In this document: in pieces, positions 23,490 through 35,287 of the stretch
Layout: every line of letters begins with the position of its first letter
Numbering within the stretch: the first letter of the stretch is position 1
Assembly (NCBI RefSeq): GCF_026151205.1
Contig: NC_087081.1
Span: 13,226,340-13,290,339 of the forward strand
Direction: 5' to 3'
Length of the DNA stretch: 64,000 bases
From: Bolinopsis microptera
Lineage: Eukaryota; Ctenophora; Tentaculata; Lobata; Bolinopsidae
Position numbers and translations under genes: made by a program
Notes under the pieces: generated by a model
Database searches by the model: none
Told to the model about the DNA's origin: nothing
Seen by the model: only the letters and a program-made list of their open reading frames with translations

Positions 23490-26176
23490 GCAACAACCCT
23501 ATTTCTACTGAGATTCGTCATCTACCTCTTTATCTTCGGATCCCTGCGCCTTTTATAAGACTTACCGGCTGTCACCGTCTGCCACTGCTTCCCTGTACCC
23601 CCCATATGACTGAAGAGACCGGGGTGTCATTATCTGCTGCTCATCCTACGGAACCGCTTATCCCTGATATGACTGAAGGGACCGGGGTGTCATCATCTGC
23701 TGCTCATCCTACGGAACCCTTTATCCCTGATATGACTGAAGGGACCGGGGTGTAATCATCTGCTGCTCATCCTACGGAACCCCCTATCCCTGATATGACT
23801 GAAGGGGCTGGGGTGTCATCATCTGCCACTCATCCGACGGAACCCCCTATCCCTGATATGACTGAAGGGACCGGGGTGTCATCATCATCTTCCGCATATG
23901 CAGCCTCTATTCCCCACAACGTTAGTCACACCACTAAACAATCTCGGTCACTAATGTATGGTGGTGGCCGACATAACAATCCTTTCATCGACAATGAAGC
24001 TCAAGATGAAGAAGCTCACGTATCCCAAGAGTCTGGCAACTCTCATAATTTTGCAGCTTCGCCAGGTGATATGGAAAATTTCATTGATGACACTGAATCG
24101 CTTCAATCTCAGGAGTATAGACCCTATTATGACCGCCAAGCTGATAGCTATGTACAAAGTTCCACTCATTTGACCTCATCTGTCCAAAATGACTCTTATG
24201 CTTCAACTGTTACAAAGAAAAAGAAAACGGCTGCCTCTACGAAATGTGACACTCTTTCTAATATGACAGATAAAGAGCTTAAAAAAGAGGAAGATCGCAA
24301 TTCTGCTCGAAATGGAATGCGGCAGCATCGTGCTTCTATGACAAGCCCACAGCGTTCACAACAACTTCAGTATGATTGTTATCGAAAGTCTCAAACTCGG
24401 GCCTCCATGACCACCACCGAGCTCACGAGACTCCAACAAACTGAATGTTCTCGAAAGTCGAAAGCTCGGGCCTCCATGTCAACCCCTGAACGCGACGCAA
24501 AGAAAGAGCAAAATCGTTTAAGCAAAAAGGCAAGTCGCGCAGCTATGACAGATGAGCAAAAGAGAATGGCGAAAGAAAAGCGACGCACTCGTATTTCTCT
24601 CAATAAAGCTAGGAACATTACTTCTCAGAAAATTTGCTCTCCTGTTCTCCTTCGTCAAGATAGCCGAAGTAATATGAGCGGTTACAAAACACCACCAACT
24701 CCCTCTGCATTTTATCATCACAATCATTCACGGTCTCCAGCTTCGTCTCTGAAAACTGCTTATTCACCCCACGACATTTCATTTCACAAAGTTACTGTTA
24801 ATAGAAATAATAAAGTTGCATCTCCTTTAAATGGATACGGAACTTTCTCCAAAACCTTTGCATGCCAAACACCTCCAAAATACACAGCTCATAAATCAGG
24901 AACTGATTCGCATAATTCTCCAGTACCAACGAGGCTTATTCCTACTTTGGATTGGGACTTTGTTCGTTTTCCTCATGGCTCCAAATTATTAGCTGAAATT
25001 GAACTTAACTGTGCTAATAAATGCACCTTCTGCCCAGGTTTTATGGAGAACTGCCCCTTTTCTCATATCCAAAGTGTCTCCCCAAAACAACATTTTACTA
25101 TTTCATCGGTACCATCAGCCTGCCATTCACCCCCCATGGAATATTCTAGTCTGCATAACTTTTTTTTTGAGGACCAGCCCGAGGTACCACAGAGGCCTAT
25201 TTCTACTTTGGATTGGGACTTTGTTCGTTTTCCTCATGGCTCCAAATTATTAGCTGAAATTGAACTTAACTGCGTCAATGAATGCACCTTCTGCCCAGGT
25301 TTCATGGAGAACTGTCCCTTTTCTCATATCCAAAGTGTCTCTTCAAATCTACATTTCACTCCTTCATCGGAACCACCAGCTTGCCAATCACCACCCATAG
25401 AATCTTCTAGCCTGCATAACTTTTTCGTTGAGGACCAGCCTGATGTGCCACCCAATGCTTCAAAGGCTTCTCCAGTGCCCCTTAAGCATCACTCTAAATC
25501 ACCTCCCAAACCCTCATTTGATCCAAAGACTGACAACATTGTGAAGACTTTCCGTGCTAAAATGCGAGAGTACCCAGAATATGCGTGTATTAAATGTCAC
25601 AAGCTTTTCTTCCGTGAAGGTGTTGTTAAGGCAAAGGACACTTTTAAGTTTAAGCTCAATATTCCTTCGGTTACTAAAGCAGATAATAAATGGATTTGTA
25701 AACGTTGCAATAGTTATTTAAAGCGTGGAAAGTTCTCCCCTATAGATGTAAATGAAATGTTCCTGGCATCAGGCGATCTCCCATCCTCCCTTCAGCCAAA
25801 CCCCACCGAATGCCGCTTAGTATCCCAAATCATTCCATTCATGAAAATTTTATCCCTTCCTGCTGGAGGTCAAAGTTGTATTAAAGGCCCTGTTGTAAAT
25901 GTCCCCATCCAACCTGACAGAAACTGCATGCAGCTCCCTCGTAAACTTTCTGAGTCTGGTATTTTAGCTGTCCGTATAAAACGTAAGGTTGAGTACAAGT
26001 CTGTTGTAATGTCTGATGTTGTTAATCCTGATAAATGTATAACATTATTAGTATGGCTTAAGAAAAACAATCCTTTTTATAAAAAAAAAATTCAACATTT
26101 AATTTTGAAGATATTCAAAATAGAAAATGCAGAAATCAACGGCCACATTTTAGATCTGCAAGAAAACAGAATTTGA
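23441..26176 (+). CDS. Helitron-type protein fragment with DUF6570-like domain (3' part of the 2A-SGNH-AlkB unit)
   Basis: One frame, interrupted by a single TAA at 23753-23755 where neighbouring repeat units have TCA. It starts with MTEGTGVSSS repeats continuing those of the preceding frame. Next come four basic RASMT...ER...RKS repeats (24240-24640), then two 87-residue repeats (24942-25464) with CxxxCxFCPGFMENC. Finally there is a DUF6570-like region: CIKCHKLFFREGVV, CKRCNSYLKRGK, IPFMKILSLPAGGQ and GPVVNVP (about 25585-26070). Arg-rich repeats followed by DUF6570 are characteristic of the N-terminal part of many animal Helitron/Helentron proteins. No HUH Rep or PIF1 helicase follows before 26.8 kb, so the element is truncated or a cargo-only derivative. 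An AT-rich frame at 26177-26385 may be a decayed continuation. Confidence 0.7.
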
Positions 26177-26389
26177 AATACAAAAAAAATCAGTACACAT
26201 TTTTCAAGAATAAACGAAGAACACACCTTTATTTACGGCTTAGTAATAAATTTGAAATCAGACTTAAAAACATAGAAACTAACACAGGTTCCACACTTAA
26301 TCTGAATTCTGAGGATATGTTGCTTTCTGATACTAACAAGCACAATTTCAATAAATCATCATCATTAACAAGTTATATATTTTAAAAAT

Positions 26390-26800
26390 CACTGGAAACC
26401 ATAATCCAATTCTGTGAATTTAAATCAAAAACTTAAACACTGCTTCCTCGGCGAAAAGGAACCATTACTTCTCCTGTATAGTTCAAGAATCTTAAGAATA
26501 TCGCTTCTATAAATTAGTACGTATGACAACAGCTACCGGTGGCAACTGCTGATCGTAGATAATTATACTTACTACTATACGTACTATAGGTCGGAATTCT
26601 GTTCAGTCACCCGAAGCTTCTTACATACGGTAGTAACACTTGCAGTAGACAATCATTATTTTTGAAACGTCCACTGCTTGCCATCACTGAAACAAACTTA
26701 AATATAATAGTTAGAGAGGATATGTCAGGAATATCAATGGCGTGGGATTAGTTTGTTAGAAGCAATTTGACTTCAAGAATCACTAGTTGGAAGCCTAAAC
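26390..26800. other. No feature recognised
   Basis: AT-rich sequence between the DUF6570-like frame and the following duplications. No Helitron terminus could be identified with confidence. Confidence 0.4.
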
Positions 26801-26879
26801 TAAAGGATTTTTATAGGTGGCAATTTTTATTTTGGCGGGAACACCCATATACGGGCCACGCCCTTTTTCAGGGTTTCGC

Positions 26880-27215
26880 GGTCACTCGAATTTTTGTATT
26901 TCAGCCCAGGAAGGTCTTAAAGACTATTCCGATACACCAAAATGTGCCTAATAGCCACATTTATATACAACTAATGAAGCAACATATACCTTAAAATGCT
27001 TCGTTTCGGAAATATGGCCGAAAAACGGTTTTTGGCTTGATGCAGTTCATAATTTCCGTGATTTTTGGCATTTCCACCTAGGAAGGTCGTAGAGACTATT
27101 CTGATACACTAAAATGTACATAATGGCCACATTTATATACAACTTATAAAGCAACATATACCCTAAAAGACTTATTTTCGGAAATGTGGCTGAAAAACGG
27201 ATTTTTGCCGAGCGA
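26880..27215. repeat. Diverged tandem duplication (period about 174 bp)
   Basis: The block with caggaaggtcttaaagacta ... gccacatttatatacaact ... cggaaatatggccgaaaaacgg occurs twice, at about 26900-27035 and 27078-27210. Divergence is moderate. It may be part of a transposon of unknown class. Confidence 0.65.
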
Positions 27216-27274
27216 ACAATGACAATATTCACAAATGGGCTATTGGACTGTTAACTAGAAAGATCTTAAAGACT

Positions 27275-27940
27275 CATGAGCAACACAGCATTTGTCACAA
27301 GATGTAAGATGACTCACTTTGTGTCCAGAAGCACCTACAAAATTGGAGAATGATCTACTTTATTGGGCATCTCTCTTAATGGGCCAGGCCAGCAGCATAT
27401 TTGTGTCTTACGAAAGGGCAATTTTTCAAAATTACGGTTTCTTTAGTAAAGTTCAATGGGTCAGTTGCTAACAGCAAATTGTTCGCAATTGCCGACTCAT
27501 GCACATCATATACTCAAAAACGCTCACTTTAGGAGTCGTTAATAAATAACTACTACATGATTTGTGAAAACTCCAACAATTTTTCCTTGGCACCAATTTA
27601 GCCAAAATGTCATGAGCAACACAGCATTTGTAAGATTACTCACTTTCTGTCCAGAAAAACCTACAAAAATTGGAGATTGATCTACTTTATTGGGCATCTC
27701 TCATAATGGGCCAGGCCAGCAGCATATTTGTGTCTTACGAAAGGGCAATTTTTCAAAATTACAGTTTCTTTAGTAAAGGTGAATGGGTCAGTTGCTAACA
27801 GCAAATTGTTCGCAATTACCGACTCCTGCACATCATACTATACTCAAAAACGCTCACTTTAGGAGTCATTAATAAAAAACTACTACATGATTTGTGAAAA
27901 CTCCAACAATTTTTCCTTGGCACCAATTTAGCCAAAATGT
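27275..27940. repeat. Tandem duplication of about 330 bp
   Basis: 27275-27610 and 27611-27940 are adjacent direct copies starting catgagcaacacagcattt and ending accaatttagccaaaatgt, with a few indels and substitutions. Neither copy encodes anything recognisable. It looks like a recent local duplication. Confidence 0.9.
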
Positions 27941-27993
27941 AATGACCAAAATTCAACTTTTGATTTATTCATTCCATGAAACCATTATATGTA

Positions 27994-28161
27994 CCCTCCC
28001 TCCCTCCCTCCCTCCCTCCCTCCCTCCCTCCCTCCCTCCCTCCCTCCCTCCCTCCCTCCCTCCCTCCCTCCCTCCCTCCCTCCCTCCCTCCCTCCCTCCC
28101 TCCCTCCCTCCCTCCCTCCCTCCCTCCCTCCCTCCCTCCCTCCCTCCCTCCCTCCCTCCCT
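27994..28161. repeat. (CCCT)n microsatellite
   Basis: About 42 uninterrupted CCCT units. Frames across it (Leu-Pro-Pro-Ser or Arg-Glu-Gly-Gly) are artefacts. Confidence 0.98.
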
Positions 28162-28865
28162 GCTATCTCGAAATGAAGTTTCACAAAAAAATACCCTTGA
28201 CCCCCCCCTAAAAAAATAAAAATACGTGTCTGCGCTAACTGGAAGCGAACAAAGGAGAGAAAAATGTTTCGCTTATTTATAGAAAATTTTACGATCAATT
28301 TGTATAAAATGACATTCACTCCGACCGAGTTATAATTAGTTATCCGCTGAATCAGGCGAAGAAATACATTCTCAGACACACACGTCCCAGAATATTGAAC
28401 TGAAGTCAGAGATTACGGGATGTGAGGAAGCTTCTATGATATATTCTATGGCATGTAATTTTTACACGTTTTGTAAATCAATGAGGAAAAAATTCCTCAA
28501 ATACCACGATCCATAACGAGGTCCGCGTTATAACGAGGTCCTAAAACTGGTGTATGTGTTTTACTGGACGGCACTCAGCCTGTCACCTCACCATATCTTC
28601 ATTTGTTTTACTATAACACATCTTCATGTGTTTATGATCACATTTTTATGATGTGCATGAATTAAATACGGTATCTCAAGCATAAAATTATTTGATAAAA
28701 AATAATGATTTTGTATGTACTACAATATTTTATAAGATCCTCGATAAAGATTTGACATGTACCTTCTTGTTATGAGGATTTGCGTTAAAAATGTGAACTA
28801 CAGTATTCATGCATTACATGTAATTAATAACTTTATAAGTCTGACTATAAATAATGCTACCATAT

Positions 28866-29165
28866 CGGACTTTAGTGTGAGATTTCCACGAGACACCAAA
28901 GACTCTATACGGAAAGATTCCACCGGTGACAGATACCATAAAGACACGACGACTTCGTTTTGCAGGACATGTGTACCGTCTACATAACAAGACCAACCTG
29001 CTCAGCAACTCCTTTTCTGGCAACCCTCCTATGGCCATCGGTATAGAGGACGACCACATAAGACCTTTCCGGACGTCCTACAAGAAAATACTGGATTGGA
29101 TCCTGAAAAGTTACGTTGGCTCATGAGTGATAAAGATAAATTTCATATATCAGTTAATGACTATT
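28866..29165 (+). pseudogene. 3' end of a non-LTR retrotransposon reverse transcriptase ORF
   Basis: The frame at 28900 reads LYGKIPPVTDTIKTRRLRFAG then HVYRL, matching the RRLRFAGHxxR block near the C-terminus of many endonuclease-RT polyproteins. After a frameshift near 29025 it continues YRGRPHKTFPDVLQENTGLD then LRWLMSDKDKF, also typical. Only this tail remains, which fits 5' truncation on insertion; the frameshift shows it is dead. Confidence 0.75.
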
Positions 29166-29641
29166 AAACTTGGACTCGTGACCAAACCTTTAAAAGGATC
29201 TTGTACCTAAAACGCTAAAGCGCACTGAGAGTTTCGACCCTTTGGATCCTCTTTGGTTGGCTAATTTCATTGCGGCATATCCTGCATAATTATATATAGA
29301 TCGTCACGCACTGTAGTTCTTCACGCAATGTGTCTGTAGTTCGACACTCATGTAGTTCGACAGAGATAATCTCTGGCAAACTGTTTTGTGCCCAACTACA
29401 GTTACTAAATGTGCTTCCAATTATTATCTTTATCAATACTTCTGAGTTTAGACATTCTTGGTACTATACGACAAGTTTTGCCCGTCAATAAAAACAAAAA
29501 TAAACAATTCATTACAAATACAACAAATCATCAAATTTTAACAGCTGTCAGCCGCAATAAATCTAAGTGAAATATTTAATCATAACCAGCTGAAAAGCAA
29601 ATTATCAAAAATAACAACAGCAAAAAAAAATATTCTAACAT

Positions 29642-31708
29642 TTAAATTTGTTTCTTTCTCTGGTAGACTAGTGCCCTAGACTTAGACGACTTAAGCTTGA
29701 ACCTTGACCACACAACGAACTCCTGATAAACATCAAGCAGGGTTTGCATATCTACCATTTTAGCCGTGGTAAGGCAGCTATCATCCATAAACAGCTTAAG
29801 GGGTGGTATAGCTGTTCCATCCTTAATGTACTCGACACTCCTGGGTACCTTCATCTTCAAGTACTCGTCAGAAAGGTTCATGCATAGCACAAACAAGATC
29901 ACCGAGATGACACAGCCCATAAATATTCCTATCTCGAACTGCTGCCACTCTGATGTCACTGTTTTAGAGGAGAATCTTCCGTAAACTTCCGAGAAGTATT
30001 TGATTACGATGTTGATAACTTTCTCGGGGATATGATAGAATTAGCGGAGTGCTTTCACAATAAGTAAATGTGGAACAGCCCCGTAAGCATTCGCCAAGTC
30101 TAACCAGACAACACTCAGATCCTTTCTCTTAACTCTAGCATCTTTGAGCACCTCCCACATAGCTCCAAAGTGCTCTGTACATCCGTGTACACCAGGAACT
30201 CCACCCTTCTGCACAGAGAGATCCACATACCCGTTAGCGACAACAAAGTTGGTTAATCTTTTCGCCAACACAGCGAGGTATATCTTCCCCTGAATGTTTC
30301 CTAGCGATATAGGCCGTCCTGTGCTGGGTCCAAAATCTCCATCCGCCTTAGGAATGTAGATCCCTTCAAAGTACCTACAGTTGTCTGGGTACTCCTCAGC
30401 CTTGTAGCCTCCTCTCAGCACATGCCACAAGTTCTGAGATATACCTGGGCACCTCTTGTACACCGTATACGGGATGCCGTTGTTACCAGGTGAACTCTTA
30501 CCTCTGGCTTTCTTAACAACCTCTTCGAACTCCTTCTTGGTTATATTCCTGCTGTCAAACCCCACAGTTGGGCTAGGAGCTGCCTCAGGTAACCCATTCA
30601 GAACGCCAAGAGGAACTGCCCGACTGGCATCACTATACGTATTAGACAGGTGGTTGTCTAACTCCTCCTTACTACACTTTAACTCTCCCACAGGGCTTGG
30701 TTCAAGAATACCTTTAATAGCCTTGAAAGGATCTCGAGTAAACCCACCTCTCTGTCTCCTCACTTCTCTCTGCTTCTTCCTCCTTGCCTCTGCTCTTCTC
30801 AACTTACACAGCTTCTCTGCCAGGCCTCTAAGCAAAGCATTGAAACCATCCTTTACAGACTGGGAACAAGCTTTCCTGGCTTTCCTCCTCAGCACTCTCC
30901 TCTCAATGACCAACTTATCAATCTCCTCCTGTCTCCTGTTGGCAAACCTGAGACCTTTACCTGACTCTGCACCATCAATCACGAGCCCAAACCATTTCAC
31001 ACCATCATCATACACCGTGTCGCAATGGCTCACCATCTTCTCCTGGAATGGCTTCCCCTTCTGCTCCTGTCTCACTCTCTTACTAACACTCACATCAAAC
31101 TCTACCCACCTCTCATCCTTTGCGGCCGGCCACTTCACCTTGGGCTTCTTAGGGGCAGGTGGGTCAATAGAAGAACTCTTTGAAAGAAGGGCCTGGATAT
31201 CCCTGGCACTGTGGTTATCGTCCTGGCCAGGTACCTCCACCGAACTTACAGATGCAACATCTAACGGTTGCTCCCCTTCCCAAGAGCACTTCATCCTTCC
31301 TCGATGAATGTTCCTACCCCTTTCCGTTGTAAAGCGTCGACCACACACGCAGCTAAACTCCTCTGCTACATCAGAATCAGGGGTCGAGAGTTCTCGACTG
31401 TTTGTATAAGTCCTTTTCTGATTCGTGGCAGGACGTGGTGGGTGTCCACAAAGCCTTTATTTTTCACCCGGGCAACTCGTCCCTAAATAGGGACTCCCGG
31501 AACCTTAGAGAGGCAGGAGGCGCAGGACCGATGTGGACTGAGGTCTCCGCTCGTTAAAACCCCATCACACCTCTCTATTGCAGTAACCGCTGCAGGCACG
31601 GATCTCAACCCAACCCAGAAGCCAATTCCAAGCGTAGCATCTGTTCAAATCAGGTGGGCCTTACCCCACGGTAGCTGGCCAATCCCAGCAGTATCATAAA
31701 GTAGCATA
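29642..31708 (-). pseudogene. R2-like non-LTR retrotransposon, 5' half: zinc finger and reverse transcriptase, 3' truncated
   Basis: Minus-strand frame from about 31400 to 29642 interrupted by one TAA at 30041-30043, after which the same frame continues. It has an N-terminal CxCx12HxxxxC zinc finger (CVCGRRFTTERGRNIHRG), a basic region and reverse-transcriptase motifs: GKSSPGNNGIPYTVYK, GRPISLGNIQGKIY, LDLANAYGAVPH (catalytic Asp) and LFMDDS (FxDD form). The frame stops before the thumb and endonuclease. 31349-31708 is the probable 5' UTR, directly abutting the 3' end of another copy at 31709. The zinc finger and RT, with the RLE endonuclease of its relatives next door, point to the R2/NeSL/Hero group. 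Confidence 0.85.
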
Positions 31709-33582
31709 GAGTAAAGATACAGTTAAACTGCGAAGGCACAACACCAAACCAACCTTACTCTATCTCCCAAAAACAACCTTCTCCTGGTCAGCCATGTCCC
31801 TCATCCTGCACTTGACCCCCGCAGAGGTCACAAGCCCATCGGAGCACAAATGAGCGAGAAACGGGGAAGCCTTAGCTACCGGGCTAAGGACTGCATCACT
31901 AGCAGCGAAATACGGATATACCCTCCCTTTTACATGCGTTCAACCGGCACCCGAACCACACGCTGTTTCTTAGACATAACTTCCCACTTACATCAGTGTC
32001 TTCTCGCATCAACTGGCATCGGCAAGTGGCGACACTGTGTAGACTCAACCCTGAGCTTGATCAGAATCTTCAGTCACAAACCTGACACCGTTTCGGGGCT
32101 TTCATTGCGATACGGTTTTCTGTCAGGTGCCCCAGCAGTCTCTCTTGGACCACCATCTGATCTGACAATCACCCGAGGATACCTGCTAGAGCTCGCGATT
32201 TACGACGAGTTAGCTTATGGCACCTCTGGCTGTTAGGTGAAGTCATAAAGCTCAAACAGCTCTCATCTCCCACTCTCTTTTCCTAGACAGCAGATAAATC
32301 CATCTTGAACAATGGGCTGCATCCTTCCCACAATCTCTGACCAACTTCTTGAGGGCTCTCCCAGTCAGACCAATCTTCCTTGATGCACACTCCAAACTTG
32401 CTGCGACCACACCTCTAGCACCAACCTCAACAGCAAAGCTGAAACATGACCACCCATTAGCTTGTATTTCCGCTTGTAGACTGTTATACCGATCAAGCTT
32501 CAGCTCATGGGATGCAGCTATTCTCTCTTCCGACGGTACTGTAAGCTCCCACCAGATTACTCTCTTGGAAGCTTTCGAGAAAAGAACCAAATCTGGTCTT
32601 AATCTGGTCGTTGCTATATCCGACGGGAATTTCAGCTGCTCATCCAGGTCTGCTAATACTATCCAATCAGTGGCCCCACTCAGAATCCCAAACTCACTGA
32701 CTTTCGACCTCTTCACCTCCTTAAACCTCCCTCCTGCTGGAACAAACTTAATGGCTTTCCGAGTGACACAAGAGCTCTTCCTCTTGTTGACTCTCCGCTC
32801 ACAATGGAATTTCACTTGGTCTGCTATTTGTTTAAGCACCTTATCGTGGCGCCATCGGTATCTCCCTTGACTTAGTGCCACAGGACAACCAGCCAGAATA
32901 TGCGGCACAGTTCCCAACTTGTCACCAAGTCCAATCACCGAAACCAATTCCCGCTCTACTAAGAGGTTGCACCATACCTCGCACTGACTCACACACCAAG
33001 TCTCTTTCAGCTTCGTGAAGCTGAGCATCTGCCTTCCAAACTCTCCCAGACCGCACCTGGGGTTGCACCGCTCTGATCAAAGCATCCTGAGATGTTTGAT
33101 ATGACTGCAAGAGACGGCACTTTTCTACTTTCCAAGTGTCGGTTAGGCTGTCGATGGGGAGAGCAACACTGGATGAATGACTAAACAGGCAAGAGCTACT
33201 AAGCGTGTGTCCCACTCCTAGCCATTTTCTGAGATGACTGTTAGTTGTTTGCTCCCAGCGAGAAACAGTGCTGATCGGGATATCATAAATGGCAAGTGGC
33301 CACTTCATTTTTGGAAGGACCATATACTGATACCCCCAACATTTCTGCAGGCCGGTGAGGGAGCTAAGATCGAGTCTACTGAGGTATGTAACAAGATCCT
33401 CGTGTGTTTTCTCGATTATAGCTTTGTCCTTTCCTTCTGCCCGAATCCACCTCCCTAGAAACTTGATTGGTTTCTCAGATACATTCGGGATCACCTCCCC
33501 GCTAAGCTGCAACCTCGCCTGACTACCTTCTGAACTCTCTACAACCCACTCCACTGTCACTCCAGCTTTAGCATCCAAGTGT
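31709..33582 (-). pseudogene. R2-like non-LTR element copy B: thumb, restriction-like endonuclease and 3' UTR
   Basis: Minus strand. The 33560-32927 frame holds the region after the RT palm (KFLGRWIRAEGKDKA, RWEQTTNSHLRKWLG, GIGFGDW). It then jumps by an internal deletion, probably at the repeated ggtga, into VPHILAGCPVALSQGRYRW and the nuclease motif RPDLVLFS ... WWELTVPSEER, the PD-(D/E)XK core of R2-type endonucleases. The deletion removes the first cysteines of the CCHC knuckle and shifts frame. 31709-32251 is 3' UTR. The part 31709-32926 is an inverted copy of 33616-34833. Confidence 0.85.
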
Positions 33583-34833
33583 AGCGAGGATGAGGATGGG
33601 ATGTGCAAGCTGTGTGGTGACAAGTTGGGAACTGTGCCGCATATTCTGGCTGGTTGTCCTGTGGCACTAAGTCAAGGGAGATACCGATGGCGCCACGATA
33701 AGGTGCTTAAACAAATAGCAGACCAAGTGAAATTCCATTGTGAGCGGAGAGTCAACAAGAGGAAGAGCTCTTGTGTCACTCGGAAAGCCATTAAGTTTGT
33801 TCCAGCAGGAGGGAGGTTTAAGGAGGTGAAGAGGTCGAAAGTCAGTGAGTTTGGGATTCTGAGTGGGGCCACTGATTGGATAGTATTAGCAGACCTGGAT
33901 GAGCAGCTGAAATTCCCGTCGGATATAGCAACGACCAGATTAAGACCAGATTTGGTTCTTTTCTCGAAAGCTTCCAAGAGAGTAATCTGGTGGGAGCTTA
34001 CAGTACCGTCGGAAGAGAGAATAGCTGCATCCCATGAGCTGAAGCTTGATCGGTATAACAGTCTACAAGCGGAAATACAAGCTAATGGGTGGTCATGTTT
34101 CAGCTTTGCTGTTGAGGTTGGTGCTAGAGGTGTGGTCGCAGCAAGTTTGGAGTGTGCATCAAGGAAGATTGGTCTGACTGGGAGAGCCCTCAAGAAGTTG
34201 GTCAGAGATTGTGGGAAGGATGCAGCCCATTGTTCAAGATGGATTTATCTGCTGTCTAGGAAAAGAGAGTGGGAGATGAGAGCTGTTTGAGCTTTATGAC
34301 TTCACCTAACAGCCAGAGGTGCCATAAGCTAACTCGTCGTAAATCGCGAGCTCTAGCAGGTATCCTCGGGTGATTGTCAGATCAGATGGTGGTCCAAGAG
34401 AGACTGCTGGGGCACCTGACAGAAAACCGTATCGCAATGAAAGCCCCGAAACGGTGTCAGGTTTGTGACTGAAGATTCTGATCAAGCTCAGGGTTGAGTC
34501 TACACAGTGTCGCCACTTGCCGATGCCAGTTGATGCGAGAAGACACTGATGTAAGTGGGAAGTTATGTCTAAGAAACAGCGTGTGGTTCGGGTGCCGGTT
34601 GAACGCATGTAAAAGGGAGGGTATATCCGTATTTCGCTGCTAGTGATGCAGTCCTTAGCCCGGTAGCTAAGGCTTCCCCGTTTCTCGCTCATTTGTGCTC
34701 CGATGGGCTTGTGACCTCTGCGGGGGTCAAGTGCAGGATGAGGGACATGGCTGACCAGGAGAAGGTTGTTTTTGGGAGATAGAGTAAGGTTGGTTTGGTG
34801 TTGTGCCTTCGCAGTTTAACTGTATCTTTACTC
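33583..34833 (+). pseudogene. R2-like non-LTR element copy A, 3' end: zinc knuckle, restriction-like endonuclease, 3' UTR
   Basis: Plus-strand frame to 34290 with an intact CCHC knuckle (CKLCGDKLGTVPHILAGC), GRYRWRHDKVLK and the endonuclease core RPDLV, WWELTVPSEER and the downstream LKLDRY. The 3' UTR runs to 34833. The copy is severely 5' truncated and opposes copy B head to head. From 33616 on it matches the complement of 32926-31709 without a difference that I noticed. The terminus at 34833 is shared with copy B, which defines the element's 3' end. Confidence 0.85.
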
Positions 34834-34840
34834 TCAACAA

Positions 34841-35148
34841 TCTTACTATATATAAAGCGAGACGATATATATGGTTCCGTGCCATTTTACTGACACCATG
34901 GCATCAACTTTAACGCGACTTTCCGCAAAAACCGTAAAAGATATACAACTGAAACTTTTTTGACTGGGTCAAATGCTTTAATGGCCTTCAAATCAGCATG
35001 AAAAAGTAAAAAATTGGCCAAGGAATAAGAATTTTAGTGCCCAAAATTTGGACTCCCAAGTGGTGTCAAAAACGCAAAATAAATAGGTAATAATTATTTT
35101 AGTCTCTCGAGTCTTGACACCACTTTAGGGTAGACGGGTTCCTGCTAG
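34841..35148 (+). mobile_element. Non-autonomous Helitron-like element, copy 1
   Basis: A 308-bp unit beginning TCTTACTATATATAAAGCGA and ending ACGGGTTCCTGCTAG. It sits between A and T, with a small CGGG/CCTG hairpin just before the CTAG end. These are Helitron hallmarks (5'-TC, 3'-CTRR, A-T target, no TIR or target duplication). A second copy lies at 63233-63537. It has no coding capacity. Confidence 0.75.
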
Positions 35149-35287
35149 TTATAGTAATCTGTGAGTTACATATTTCTGAATTTATTTCAACATTTTCCTG
35201 AACTGTTGTGAAATGAAATTTGACCGGACATTGCGTAAACGGACATAATTTTGAACGAACATTCGAACAAAGTCCGATAATTTTACA

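Larger units (their letters stand above)
31709..34833. repeat. 1.2-kb inverted repeat with 689-bp centre
   Basis: Arms 31709-32926 and 33616-34833 (1218 bp each) are reverse complements; the encoded proteins on both arms are identical wherever open. The centre 32927-33615 is unique and belongs mostly to copy B. Near-identity means recent insertion or duplication, gene conversion, or a palindromic assembly error. Confidence 0.9.

Noticed and set aside
27894-28379. Leu-Pro-Pro-Ser and Arg-Glu-Gly-Gly frames
   Set aside because: Translation of the (CCCT)n tract.
30456-31307. 283-codon plus-strand frame
   Set aside because: Antisense of the R2-like zinc finger/RT frame; no domain of its own.
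32349-34193. 173-codon and 128-codon frames appearing twice in opposite directions (also 31850-32236 and 34306-34692)
   Set aside because: Antisense or 3'-UTR shadows of the R2-like inverted repeat; duplication reflects the palindrome.
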